From: Bacteroidales bacterium
GTDB lineage: Bacteria > Bacteroidota > Bacteroidia > Bacteroidales > JAADJA01
Direction: 5' to 3'
DNA: 43,364 bases
NCBI GenBank assembly: GCA_030596605.1
Contig: JAUVJI010000015.1
Location: forward strand, 1 to 43,364
Shown here: piece by piece, positions 28,352 to 36,303 of the stretch
How the letters are laid out: each line of letters begins with the position of its first letter
How positions within the stretch are numbered: the stretch's first letter is position 1
The notes under the pieces: model-generated
What the model saw: only the letters and a program-made list of their open reading frames with translations
The model's database searches: none
Told to the model about the DNA's origin: nothing
Made by a program: the position numbers and the translations under genes

Positions 28352-28386
28352 TTTGCTTAATAGATTTATTTTTTTCTTTAAATTTG
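28352..28386 (+). promoter_or_regulatory. Promoter for recQ
   Basis: TTTG at 28352-28355 and TAAATTTG at 28379-28386 are separated by 23 bases, fitting the Bacteroidota -33/-7 pair at the wide end of the usual spacing. It lies in a very AT-rich stretch shared with the divergent kdsD promoter and gives a leader of about 80 bases. Confidence 0.55.
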
Positions 28387-28471
28387 TATTAACGACATTT
28401 TATTTTCAGGTTTGTTAAAGAAATTTTTAAAACTATATTTAATACTTTATAATTTATTGTTGTAGGAAGAG

Positions 28472-30673
28472 ATGGAAAAATTGGTTGAATACCCGTTGCA
28501 CGATTTATTAAAGAAAATATTCGGATTTGATAGTTTTAAAGGAAACCAGGAAGCTATAATAAGAAGTGTATTGGCAGGGGAGAATACTTTTGTTATTATG
28601 CCTACCGGGGGTGGTAAGTCGATGTGCTACCAATTGCCGGCAATTATGAGTGGAGGTACTTCAATCATTATCTCCCCGTTGATTGCCTTAATGAAGAATC
28701 AGGTTGATGCCATTAGAAATTTTGGCGCTGAACAGGGAATTGCTCATTTTATGAATTCTTCTTTATCCAAAGCAGAGATAACAGCAGTTAAAGAAGATCT
28801 TCTTAAAGGTAAAACCAAATTATTATATGTTGCTCCAGAGTCTTTAACTAAAGGAGAAAATGTTGAATTTCTGAAAAAAATCAAAATTTCTTTTTACGCT
28901 GTGGATGAAGCTCACTGTATTTCAGAGTGGGGGCATGATTTCAGGCCCGAGTATCGTAGAATTCGTCCTATTATTGAATCTATCGGGCAGGATGTGCCCA
29001 TAATGGCATTAACGGCTACAGCTACACTTAAGGTTCAGCAAGATATTCAAAAAAACCTGGACATCCTGGATGCGAAAGTTTATAAATCATCCTTTGACAG
29101 GCCCAATCTGTATTATGAAATTCGCCCAAAGACAAAAGAAGTTATTAAGGATATAATAAGGTATATTAAAAATCATTCTAATAAATCAGGAATTGTATAT
29201 TGTTTAAGCCGTAAAAAAGTTGAAGAACTTGCCGAAACTTTCCAGGTAAATGGAATTAAGGCGTTACCCTATCATGCAGGTTTGGATGCTTTAACCCGTC
29301 GGACCAACCAGGATAAATTCCTTATGGAAGATGTTGATGTAATAGTTGCAACCATAGCATTTGGGATGGGCATTGATAAACCTGATATCCGGTTTGTTAT
29401 CCATCATGATATCCCGAAAAGTATTGAAGGTTATTACCAGGAAACAGGAAGAGGAGGCCGTGATGATGGAGAGGGGAATTGTATTGCGTTTTATAGCTAC
29501 GATGATATATTAAAACTGGAAAAATTTATGAAAGGCAAGCCTGTTGCCGAGCAGGAAATTGCTAAACAGTTATTGCAGGAAACAACTTCTTATGCTGAAT
29601 CATCGGTTTGCCGTCACCGTCAATTGCTTCATTATTTCGGCGAAGAATATGAGCATGATACTTGTGGTGCTTGTGATAATTGTCTACATCCCAAAGAAAA
29701 ATTTGAAGGCAAAGATTATATGGTAATTGCATTAGAAGCAGTATTGGAGGTTAAACAGCTTTTTAAATCAAACCATATTATCAATATATTGGTTGGCAAA
29801 AACAACGCTACCATTAAATCCTTCAAACATAATAAATTAAAATCTTTCGGACGGGGAATGGATCATGATGAAAAATTCTGGAATGCTGTTATACGCCAAT
29901 CCCTGATAAATAATTTGCTTGTTAAGGATATTGATAATTATGGATTACTGAAGGTAACCCAGGAAGGTGTTGATTTTCTGGAAAACCCTTTCTCTATAAT
30001 GCTTGCCAAGGATCACGATTATGATAGTTTGGATGGAGATGACGATTTCTTTGATGGAGGGGCAGCAAAAACCGGCACTGCCGACCAAACTTTGTTTTCA
30101 TTATTAAAGGATTTAAGAAAGGAGATTTCGCGAGATGAAAATCTGCCTCCATTTGTAATTTTCCAGGATCCTTCATTGGAAGATATGTCAATTCAGTATC
30201 CGATAAGTGAAGAGGAGTTATTGCAAATCACCGGTGTGGGATCAGGAAAGGCAAAAAAATATGGTCAGCCTTTTTTGGAGTTTATCAAGCAATATGTTGA
30301 GGAAAATGAAATTATGAGGCCATATGATATGGTTGTAAAATCTGTGGTTAATAAATCAGGCCTTAAGGTTTATATCATTCAGAGTATTGACAGAAAACTT
30401 GCATTGGAAGATATTGCACATACCAAGGATTTAACTGTGAGTGAATTGCTAACAGAAATTGAAAGTATTGTAGCTTCAGGAACAAAAGTAAATATCAGCT
30501 ACTATACTAATGAGTATGTAGATGAATATCATCAGGAAGAAATTTATGAATATTTTGGTGAAGCTGAAACAGATTCAATACAGGAAGCATTGGAAGAATT
30601 GGGAGAAGAGGAATTTAAAGAAGAAGAAATCCGTCTGATGCGTATAAAGTTTATGTCGGATGTAGGAAATTAA
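28472..30673 (+). CDS. recQ: ATP-dependent DNA helicase RecQ
   Basis: A 733-residue superfamily 2 helicase. Motif I is MPTGGGKSMCYQLP, the DEAH box is VDEAHCISEWGHDFR, motif III is ALTATAT and motif VI is QETGRGGRD. The RecQ-C-terminal zinc site is in SVCRHRQLLHYFG plus CGACDNCLHP, followed by a winged helix and an HRDC-like segment (about 545-625, containing LLQITGVGSGKAKKYG). The last about 110 residues are an acidic extension with a helix-turn-helix-like part, as in longer Bacteroidota RecQ proteins. It unwinds DNA with 3'-5' polarity in recombination and repair. Its start is the ATG at 28472. Confidence 0.96.
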   Translation: MEKLVEYPLHDLLKKIFGFDSFKGNQEAIIRSVLAGENTFVIMPTGGGKSMCYQLPAIMSGGTSIIISPLIALMKNQVDAIRNFGAEQGIAHFMNSSLSKAEITAVKEDLLKGKTKLLYVAPESLTKGENVEFLKKIKISFYAVDEAHCISEWGHDFRPEYRRIRPIIESIGQDVPIMALTATATLKVQQDIQKNLDILDAKVYKSSFDRPNLYYEIRPKTKEVIKDIIRYIKNHSNKSGIVYCLSRKKVEELAETFQVNGIKALPYHAGLDALTRRTNQDKFLMEDVDVIVATIAFGMGIDKPDIRFVIHHDIPKSIEGYYQETGRGGRDDGEGNCIAFYSYDDILKLEKFMKGKPVAEQEIAKQLLQETTSYAESSVCRHRQLLHYFGEEYEHDTCGACDNCLHPKEKFEGKDYMVIALEAVLEVKQLFKSNHIINILVGKNNATIKSFKHNKLKSFGRGMDHDEKFWNAVIRQSLINNLLVKDIDNYGLLKVTQEGVDFLENPFSIMLAKDHDYDSLDGDDDFFDGGAAKTGTADQTLFSLLKDLRKEISRDENLPPFVIFQDPSLEDMSIQYPISEEELLQITGVGSGKAKKYGQPFLEFIKQYVEENEIMRPYDMVVKSVVNKSGLKVYIIQSIDRKLALEDIAHTKDLTVSELLTEIESIVASGTKVNISYYTNEYVDEYHQEEIYEYFGEAETDSIQEALEELGEEEFKEEEIRLMRIKFMSDVGN

Positions 30674-30693
30674 AAAGCGAATAAAAATTAAAT

Positions 30694-30701
30694 TATTTTT
30701 G
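30694..30701 (+). promoter_or_regulatory. -7 promoter element for the ompH-DUF4296 pair
   Basis: TATTTTTG fits TAnnTTTG between recQ and ompH. The -33 element is not obvious in the A-rich sequence upstream. Confidence 0.4.
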
Positions 30702-30716
30702 CCAAATTAAAAATCA

Positions 30717-30747
30717 AAAAGACCAGCAATTTTTTGTTAGGTCTTTT
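30717..30747 (+). promoter_or_regulatory. Hairpin between recQ and ompH (weak terminator or leader structure)
   Basis: AAAAGACC (30717-30724) and GGTCTTTT (30740-30747) can form an eight-pair stem with a 15-base loop. The T run is within the stem, so it is a poor classical terminator. If the upstream -7 box is used it would lie in the ompH leader. Confidence 0.3.
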
Positions 30748-30767
30748 GTTGTTAAAAAAACTTTATT

Positions 30768-31415
30768 ATGATCGAAGAGAAATCTAATTTAAAGGACAAA
30801 ACCGGAAGAATAAGTTTAATATTTAGTGTGATAGCCATAATAGCTGTAATTGTCTTTTTTGTTCTTGAAATTACTGAAAATGACGAATCTCATGAACCGG
30901 CCATCGGAAAAAGCATGCCTGTTATTTCTTCAGAATCAGGTTCAATTGTTTTTGTTAATACAGATATGGTATTGCAAAACTATGAATTGGTTACCAAACT
31001 AACCACAGAACTTGAAAGTGATAGAAAAAGGAAAGATGCAGATTTTACTTCCAGGCAAAAAGCTTATGAGTCCGATGCTGCATATTTTCAGGACCAAGTT
31101 CAACAACAATCCATTTCCGAAGCTAGTGCCCAGCAAATTTATGAACAGCTTATGATGAAGCAACAGGAATTATATGAATTGCAGGATCAGCTTACTGCAC
31201 AACTGGCACAAAAAGAATTTGAAATGAACATGGTTTTGCTCGATAGCATTCGGAATTATTTAGAAAGGTTGAACCTGACATACAAATACGACTATATTTT
31301 GAGTTATAACTCAACCGGAAATATTTTATTAGGGAGAGATACCTTTAATATTACCCAACAAATTATTGATGGTTTAAACAAAGAATATTTTATAAAGTAT
31401 AAACCTGAAGAGTGA
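30768..31415 (+). CDS. OmpH/Skp-family periplasmic chaperone-like protein
   Basis: A 215-residue protein with an N-terminal membrane segment (about residues 17-37, RISLIFSVIAIIAVIVFFVL) that has no clear cleavage site and may serve as an anchor. The start of the Skp fold, GSIVFVNTDMVLQNYELV (about 58-75), precedes a long charged coiled coil (about 75-170) and the closing strands DYILSYNSTGNILLG. Skp holds unfolded outer-membrane proteins in the periplasm. It overlaps the next gene (the stop TGA lies within GTGA), so both are translated from one message. The membrane anchor differs from the cleaved signal of enterobacterial Skp. Confidence 0.85.
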   Translation: MIEEKSNLKDKTGRISLIFSVIAIIAVIVFFVLEITENDESHEPAIGKSMPVISSESGSIVFVNTDMVLQNYELVTKLTTELESDRKRKDADFTSRQKAYESDAAYFQDQVQQQSISEASAQQIYEQLMMKQQELYELQDQLTAQLAQKEFEMNMVLLDSIRNYLERLNLTYKYDYILSYNSTGNILLGRDTFNITQQIIDGLNKEYFIKYKPEE

Positions 31416-31774
31416 AACCGGAAAAACTGATATATTTTTTATTTCTGACGTTGATTTTCCAGTTCAGCTGCACACGACAGTTAGAGAAAGGAGTATTACT
31501 TCCAGATGATTTGATTCCCAAAGAAGAAATGGTTAATATTATTGTTGATTTAAGACTTTATGATGCCATTATAAAGACAAAGCAAAAAAAAGCAGCCACT
31601 GAAGTCAATTTTTATAAATATTATCTTCATAATTCCATATTGGAAAAATATGATATCACCCGCGAAAACTTTGAGCATAGCCTAACTTATTATTTATATG
31701 ATGTAGAAGTTATGGATGAAATATATGCAGATGCCATAACCAAGCTTAGCAAAATGAAAAGCGAAGCGGAATAA
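31412..31774 (+). CDS. DUF4296-family lipoprotein
   Basis: A 120-residue small lipoprotein with Cys20 in the lipobox (FQFSC), followed by the DUF4296 pattern LLPDDLIPKEEMVNIIVDLR and a helical remainder that includes YDITRENFEHSLTYYLYD. The family is specific to Bacteroidota and of unknown function. The start is GTG at 31412, overlapping the ompH stop by four bases, so translational coupling is likely. Its neighbour suggests an envelope role. Confidence 0.85.
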   Translation: MKPEKLIYFLFLTLIFQFSCTRQLEKGVLLPDDLIPKEEMVNIIVDLRLYDAIIKTKQKKAATEVNFYKYYLHNSILEKYDITRENFEHSLTYYLYDVEVMDEIYADAITKLSKMKSEAE

Positions 31775-31779
31775 ATAAT

Positions 31780-32199
31780 TCAAGGCCTCTCATATGTTGC
31801 AGTACACGTATATAAGTCAGCCCCATCATTTACAGTGTAATTCCATTCAATTTTTTTCTTATTAAGAACTCCTCCTCCCTGGACAATATTACTTCCGTCA
31901 TCACACATGCCCTGTGATGGGATTGTAATGGTACTACCTGCAACGATGGCATAGGGCGGCTTTTCCTCTGAGCCAATCAACCAAAAGTTTTTGATCAGAA
32001 CCTGGCTGCTATTTGAAGGATCTTTAATTATTTCCACCTGGTAAGATGTCCGGTTACAGGTTTCGTCAACATCCCATGTCCCGAGAAATTCTTCGCGGTC
32101 ATCTGTAATTATTACAATATCATCATCTTCAAGGCAGCATGGTATCATCGAGATAATAAAGCCAAGTAAAAATAGTTTAATCAAAATATGCTTTTTCAT
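31780..32199 (-). CDS. Small putative lipoprotein, lipocalin-like
   Basis: A 139-residue protein with a signal peptide and Cys21/Cys22 at the lipobox end (SMIPCC), an acidic linker (LEDDDIVIITDDREE), then EFLGTWDVDETCN, resembling the opening of lipocalin-like Bacteroidota lipoproteins. The rest is short beta strands. Cysteines near residues 57, 98 and 133 could form disulfides. No function is recognised. Its stop nearly abuts that of the DUF4296 gene (convergent), and it is divergent from a second small lipoprotein of similar build. Confidence 0.7.
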   Translation of the reverse strand: MKKHILIKLFLLGFIISMIPCCLEDDDIVIITDDREEFLGTWDVDETCNRTSYQVEIIKDPSNSSQVLIKNFWLIGSEEKPPYAIVAGSTITIPSQGMCDDGSNIVQGGGVLNKKKIEWNYTVNDGADLYTCTATYERP

Positions 32200-32246
32200 G
32201 TTCCAAATTTCGAGAAAAAATGAAATAACTGTGCCAGAAATAATGT

Positions 32247-32254
32247 TATCTTTG
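32247..32254 (+). promoter_or_regulatory. -7 promoter element for the small lipoprotein and perhaps the TPR gene
   Basis: TATCTTTG matches TAnnTTTG, 26 bases before the ATG at 32281, in the gap between two divergent lipoprotein genes. Confidence 0.5.
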
Positions 32255-32280
32255 GCAATAGGATGCTAATATACAATAAT

Positions 32281-32742
32281 ATGCATAATCTTTCAAAATA
32301 TGTTTTTTCTGTGTGTATCTTCTCGTTATTGTTGCTTTTAATAATTGGTTGCAGTGAAAAGGAGGAGGAAGACGGATGGGACAAATGTCATGATTGCACT
32401 GTTGAGTCCTGGTTGGGTGTTTTTTCAGGTACTTGCGATTATTTCAACTACAATTCAAATCTTACGCAAAACGATTTACCTATAACAATTGAAATAAGTG
32501 AAACAGCGCCAGAATACTTAGAAGTAAAAATAAGTGTACCACAATATTATAATTCAACAATATTTGGCGACCTGATCAGTTCACCAATAATTTCTTTCGC
32601 CGGATCAGGTTCTTCAGTTACTTCAACTTTATATAAAAATGGACAGAGTCTTAAAATAACAGGAAACTCAAAGAAGTATCATTATGAATCCGACACGCTG
32701 GTTATGGAAGAAGTTGTTAATTTTGAATTATTAAAAAATTAA
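32281..32742 (+). CDS. Small putative lipoprotein, beta-rich
   Basis: A 153-residue protein starting MHNLSKYVFSVCIF; the frame is open six codons further upstream, but the ATG at 32281 gives a normal signal peptide. The lipobox ends in IIGC with Cys24, followed by an acidic stretch (SEKEEEDGWD) and a CxxC (KCHDC) that could bind a metal or form a disulfide. The remainder (ESWLGVFSGTCDYF onwards) alternates beta strands, as in lipocalin-like proteins. It precedes the TPR gene by 36 bases and may be co-transcribed with it. Function is not recognised. Confidence 0.65.
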   Translation: MHNLSKYVFSVCIFSLLLLLIIGCSEKEEEDGWDKCHDCTVESWLGVFSGTCDYFNYNSNLTQNDLPITIEISETAPEYLEVKISVPQYYNSTIFGDLISSPIISFAGSGSSVTSTLYKNGQSLKITGNSKKYHYESDTLVMEEVVNFELLKN

Positions 32743-32778
32743 TCAGGAATAATAAAAAGATAATATTCGAAAGAAAAT

Positions 32779-35007
32779 ATGGATAAAAAAGGATTGGAAA
32801 GAAATTATCAGCTTATTGTGCGACATATTTATAATAATAAATTGAAAGACGCACTGGATGTATTAAAGGGGCTGGTTATACATTCAAGAAAAGGCGATTA
32901 TATTTCACAATATGAGTCATTGGACGATACGTATGAGAATTTATTAAAATATGCTATTGAGGGAATTAATGATCCACAGCGAGAAAAGATATACCAGCAT
33001 ACACGGGTTTCTGTATTGGAACTTGCCGACCTTGCTTTGCAGTATGCATACATGAACGATAGTGATCAATATATTTATCGCCTGAAAAAGAAAATTGAAT
33101 TTGAATCAAAGCAAATTAAAGAAGAGGCCATAAATAGTATTGAGAATTTGGCTTTCGATGAAGAATTATCGGATGTTTTGGAAAGCAGCCTTGAAACGGA
33201 AACCAATAAAAAGGAAGAATATCAAAATCATCAGGAAGTATTGGTCAAAATTTTTAATCTTCTTTGGTTAACCGACAAATTTAAGGATGCTGACCTGAAA
33301 TTGATTAATGCTATTTATGAGGCTAAAAATTTCCCCTGGTATGAACAATCTATCATTATCAGTGCTTTAACCCTTAGTTCATTCAGATGCTTTGACATTA
33401 AGAAAATAGAATTGCTGATTGACTATACATTGAATGAAAATGATCAAATAAAGCAACGGGCCCTGGTAGGGTTATTCCTTAATTTATATATCCATAATAA
33501 AAGAATAAGTTTTTTTCCGGATTTAATAGAGAAAATAAAAACATTAGCAGATTATAATGATATTGAAAAGAATATTGAACTTATTGCGATTCAATTACTA
33601 AAGTCGAAGGAAACAGAAAAAATTACAAAAAAGCTTGAGGAAGAAATCCTTCCGGAGATGGTAAAATACCAACCTATCCTGAAGGATAAATTGGATCTGG
33701 ATAATATTTTATCGAGCGATTACATGGATGATAAAAATCCTGATTGGGAGCGGGTTTTTGAAGATGCTCCGGACCTGCTTGATAAATTACAGGAAATTTC
33801 AAAGCTCCAGATGGAAGGTGCAGATGTATTTATGAGCGCTTTTTCCAGGTTAAAACACTTTGAATTTTTTAATGAAATTACAAACTGGTTCAGGCCTTTT
33901 CATACGGATAATTTTGTTATTAACGAAGTGCTAAATAAGGAAGAAGAAAATTTTAACACCTCACTTTTTCTCGATGGATTATCGAAATCCTTTTTTATGT
34001 GTAATTCAGATAAGTATTCTTTTTGCCTGAATATTCAGTACATGCCTGAGTTGCAGAAAGGTATGATGCTTGAAATGTTTAATGCCGAACTGGAAGGATT
34101 AAGAGAAATTCAGGAGGAAGATGAAATACTGAACAAGTCAACGCGCATTAAAAGCATTTATTCACAATATATCCAGGATCTATACAGATTTTACAAACTG
34201 CATCCTTTGAGAGGTGAGTTCAAGGATATATTTAACCTTAAGCTTGATTTTTATTATTGCGATTTCTTCACGACCCTGGTAAAGGATGATAATATATTGC
34301 GCAATATCGGTGAATTCTTTTTTGAAAAAGATTATTATGAACAAGCCCTCGAAATTTACTTGCTATTGAACAGTAAAGGCGATAATAATCTGGAGATCTT
34401 TGAAAAAATTGGATACAGTTACCAAAAGCTAAAGAATTACAAAGAGGCTTTGAATTTTTATAAAAAAGCAGAACTGTTCGAGGCTAATCGGGCATGGAAT
34501 TTAAAAAAACTGGGACTTTGTAACCGTCACCTGAAAAATTATGAGGTATCATTAAAGTATTATTTAGAGGCTGAAGAAATTGAACCTGATAATCTTTATA
34601 TCCAAACATATATTGGCCATTCATACCTTGACCTGAAGCAATATGAAAATGCACTTAAATATTATTTTAAGGTTGAATTTACAGCTGATGAAAACAGGAA
34701 AGTGCTTCGTCCGATTGCGTGGTGTTCCTTTGTATTAGGAAAGTTTGAAAAAGCCAAAGAATATTTTGAACGCTTAATGGAAAATGAAGCCAACAAATAT
34801 GACTTTATGAATTTAGGTCATGTTGAATGGTGTTTGGGTGACCGGAAAGCAGCGCTTAAAAATTACAAAACTTCAATCAATCGTGAGGATAATAATTTGA
34901 AATCATTTATGGGTAGTTTCGAAGAGGACAAAAAGTATTTGATTCAGTTTGGTATAAAGGAAAGTGAGATAACTTTTATGATCGATTACCTGAAGTATTT
35001 ACTTTAG
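32779..35007 (+). CDS. Large cytoplasmic tetratricopeptide-repeat protein
   Basis: A 742-residue, almost entirely helical protein without signal peptide or membrane segment. Clear TPR units lie at about residues 535-715, for example NLEIFEKIGYSYQKLKNYKE, NLYIQTYIGHSYLDLKQYEN and DFMNLGHVEWCLGDRKAAL. The first 530 residues have diverged alpha-solenoid repeats. TPR proteins act as scaffolds for protein-protein contact. No enzymatic domain is visible and no partner gene is evident, although it may share a message with the small lipoprotein upstream. Function is unknown. Confidence 0.8.
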   Translation: MDKKGLERNYQLIVRHIYNNKLKDALDVLKGLVIHSRKGDYISQYESLDDTYENLLKYAIEGINDPQREKIYQHTRVSVLELADLALQYAYMNDSDQYIYRLKKKIEFESKQIKEEAINSIENLAFDEELSDVLESSLETETNKKEEYQNHQEVLVKIFNLLWLTDKFKDADLKLINAIYEAKNFPWYEQSIIISALTLSSFRCFDIKKIELLIDYTLNENDQIKQRALVGLFLNLYIHNKRISFFPDLIEKIKTLADYNDIEKNIELIAIQLLKSKETEKITKKLEEEILPEMVKYQPILKDKLDLDNILSSDYMDDKNPDWERVFEDAPDLLDKLQEISKLQMEGADVFMSAFSRLKHFEFFNEITNWFRPFHTDNFVINEVLNKEEENFNTSLFLDGLSKSFFMCNSDKYSFCLNIQYMPELQKGMMLEMFNAELEGLREIQEEDEILNKSTRIKSIYSQYIQDLYRFYKLHPLRGEFKDIFNLKLDFYYCDFFTTLVKDDNILRNIGEFFFEKDYYEQALEIYLLLNSKGDNNLEIFEKIGYSYQKLKNYKEALNFYKKAELFEANRAWNLKKLGLCNRHLKNYEVSLKYYLEAEEIEPDNLYIQTYIGHSYLDLKQYENALKYYFKVEFTADENRKVLRPIAWCSFVLGKFEKAKEYFERLMENEANKYDFMNLGHVEWCLGDRKAALKNYKTSINREDNNLKSFMGSFEEDKKYLIQFGIKESEITFMIDYLKYLL

Positions 35008-35035
35008 CAAAATAGAATACCACACATTTTTTAAA

Positions 35036-35278
35036 TTAATCGATAACGAAAATCTTTTGTTGTTCAAGTAATTGGTTTCCTGAAAATAAACCAAGAAGAT
35101 AAAATCCCTCACTTATGTTCCCGGTTGGGATAGATATGTTATTTCCCGAATTACCCTGATATTCAAAAGAGCTAACCTTTTTGCCAAGAACATTAAAAAG
35201 TTCTATACGATAATTGCGATCTGCTTGAAAGTTAAAAGAGACATTGATAAAGTAATATTTTTGACCATAAATGCTTTG
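35036..35278 (-). pseudogene. Orphan T9SS sorting-domain-like remnant following the thioredoxin-like gene
   Basis: Eighty codons read on from the TAA at 35279-35281 in the same frame and end at a TAA at 35036-35038. They encode FNFQADRNYRIELFNVLGKK, then a linker, ISEGFYLLGLFSGNQLLEQQ and KIFVID, which is the strand pattern of a type A T9SS sorting domain. There is no start codon or upstream gene of its own, and the usual IYPNP opening is missing. It looks like the 3' end of a lost or swapped gene. It parallels the sorting domain that ends the gene just upstream (INVFDLTGRKV, KQEGFYFVQILENKQIISTN). Confidence 0.6.
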
Positions 35279-36079
35279 TTAGTTTACTTTAATTAGTTTA
35301 TTAGTAGATATAATCTGCTTGTTTTCTAAAATTTGTACAAAGTAAAATCCTTCCTGCTTTCCTGAGAAATCAGCTTTGACAAAATATTTACCGGCCGGGT
35401 AATAAACCGGTTCAAATCCCATTACCTTTCTGCCGGTTAAGTCGAAAACATTGATTTCAATTTCTTTGTCTGAATCAAAGTTCAGGTAGAAATGTGCATA
35501 ATCTTTAACAGGATTAGGGCCAATGGTTAGAATATCATCTTCCTGCTGTGCAACATGAATATCTGTCAAACATGCCTGGGCAATGCCACCTGCATTTGTC
35601 ACACTATCAACTATATTGGTAAATGTAGGTAGCCATACCTGTTTAACTGAAATATATCTGTTCGGTTGAATTACCACTATTGCCGGTGTTGCCTGCAAAT
35701 TATAAAGCAAGTGTACCTGATTACCTCCTCCTTCCTGACCGCTTATACCCGGATATTGAATACCATAAATAGAATCGAAAGCCATTACATCCTCATTGGT
35801 ATTCCCCTTATCTATACCCATAAAAAAGACATTTCCGTCGTTACATCCAAATTCTTCGTAAGCCGCCTGCATATCTGGCGCATACGTCTGGCAAGCACCT
35901 CAATTGGTCGAAAAGAAGTCAATGACTACCATCTGCCCTGCGTCCAAAATGTCAAAAAGTTCGATGGTGTTCCCATAGGTATCCTTAACTGTGAAATTTT
36001 TCGCAGTGTCAAGGGTTGTTTGTGCACTTAAAGCAAAAACAGATATTGAAATAATAACTGTTAATAGAAATTTTTTCAT
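35279..36079 (-). CDS. Secreted thioredoxin-like T9SS cargo with in-frame TGA: candidate selenoprotein
   Basis: Two frames, 36079-35903 and 35899-35279, are in phase and separated only by the TGA at 35902-35900. Joined, they give 266 residues: signal peptide (1-19, FALSAQ), a redoxin/TlpA-like thioredoxin fold (about 25-170), a linker, and a type A T9SS sorting domain (about 183-266, IGPNPVKDY to LIKVN). The TGA is codon 60, in VVIDFFSTN-TGA-GACQTYAPD, exactly where the first Cys of CxxC belongs; Cys63 is the second. The cis-proline is in LQATPAIVVI. A SECIS-like hairpin follows. Read as Sec this is a UxxC redox protein; otherwise it is a nonsense-disrupted or mis-sequenced gene. Confidence 0.7.
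35857..35886 (-). promoter_or_regulatory. SECIS-like stem-loop downstream of the in-frame TGA
   Basis: On the minus strand CGTATGCGCC (35886-35877) pairs with GGCGGCTTACG (35867-35857): CGTA/TACG, one T-T mismatch, GC/GC, one bulged G, then GCC/GGC, with the nine-base loop AGATATGCA. The stem starts 13 bases after the TGA and the loop 23 bases after it, with a G second in the loop. This agrees with the published bacterial SECIS rules as I recall them (loop about 16-37 nt from UGA, G among the first two loop bases). The 43 bases after the TGA contain 26 G or C, far above the surrounding AT-rich sequence. No folding program was run. Confidence 0.55.
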
Positions 36080-36303
36080 TTTTATATGTTTATAAAGTAT
36101 GTTGACAATTAGATTTATCATTTAGTTGCTCAACTGAATAAATCCTTACATCACTTAACATTTATTTAACAAAAATGTTTAAAATTATCTTATTAAATCC
36201 TTTGGCATGAATTTTAAAACAATAAATCAGAAATAATTAAAAGTTATATCTTTATCATTTGATTTAGAACTGAAGGTTAAGCATTTATTTTAACTAAATA
36301 GTA

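Noticed and set aside
35279-36079. Genome-wide reassignment of TGA to Trp or Gly
   Set aside because: TGA is used as an ordinary stop elsewhere in the window, for example at 31413-31415 for ompH, and no other gene needs TGA read as an amino acid.
35036-36079. Readthrough of the TAA at 35279-35281 to make one protein with two sorting domains
   Set aside because: The first sorting domain ends naturally at LIKVN, T9SS cargos end at a single C-terminal signal, and nothing near the TAA suggests recoding. A remnant is simpler.
35900-36121. A separate 73-codon gene ending at the in-frame TGA, starting upstream of the signal peptide
   Set aside because: It is the N-terminal third of the thioredoxin-like protein; it stops exactly at the active-site codon and the fold continues in the same frame after it. 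The start is better placed at 36079, where the signal peptide begins.
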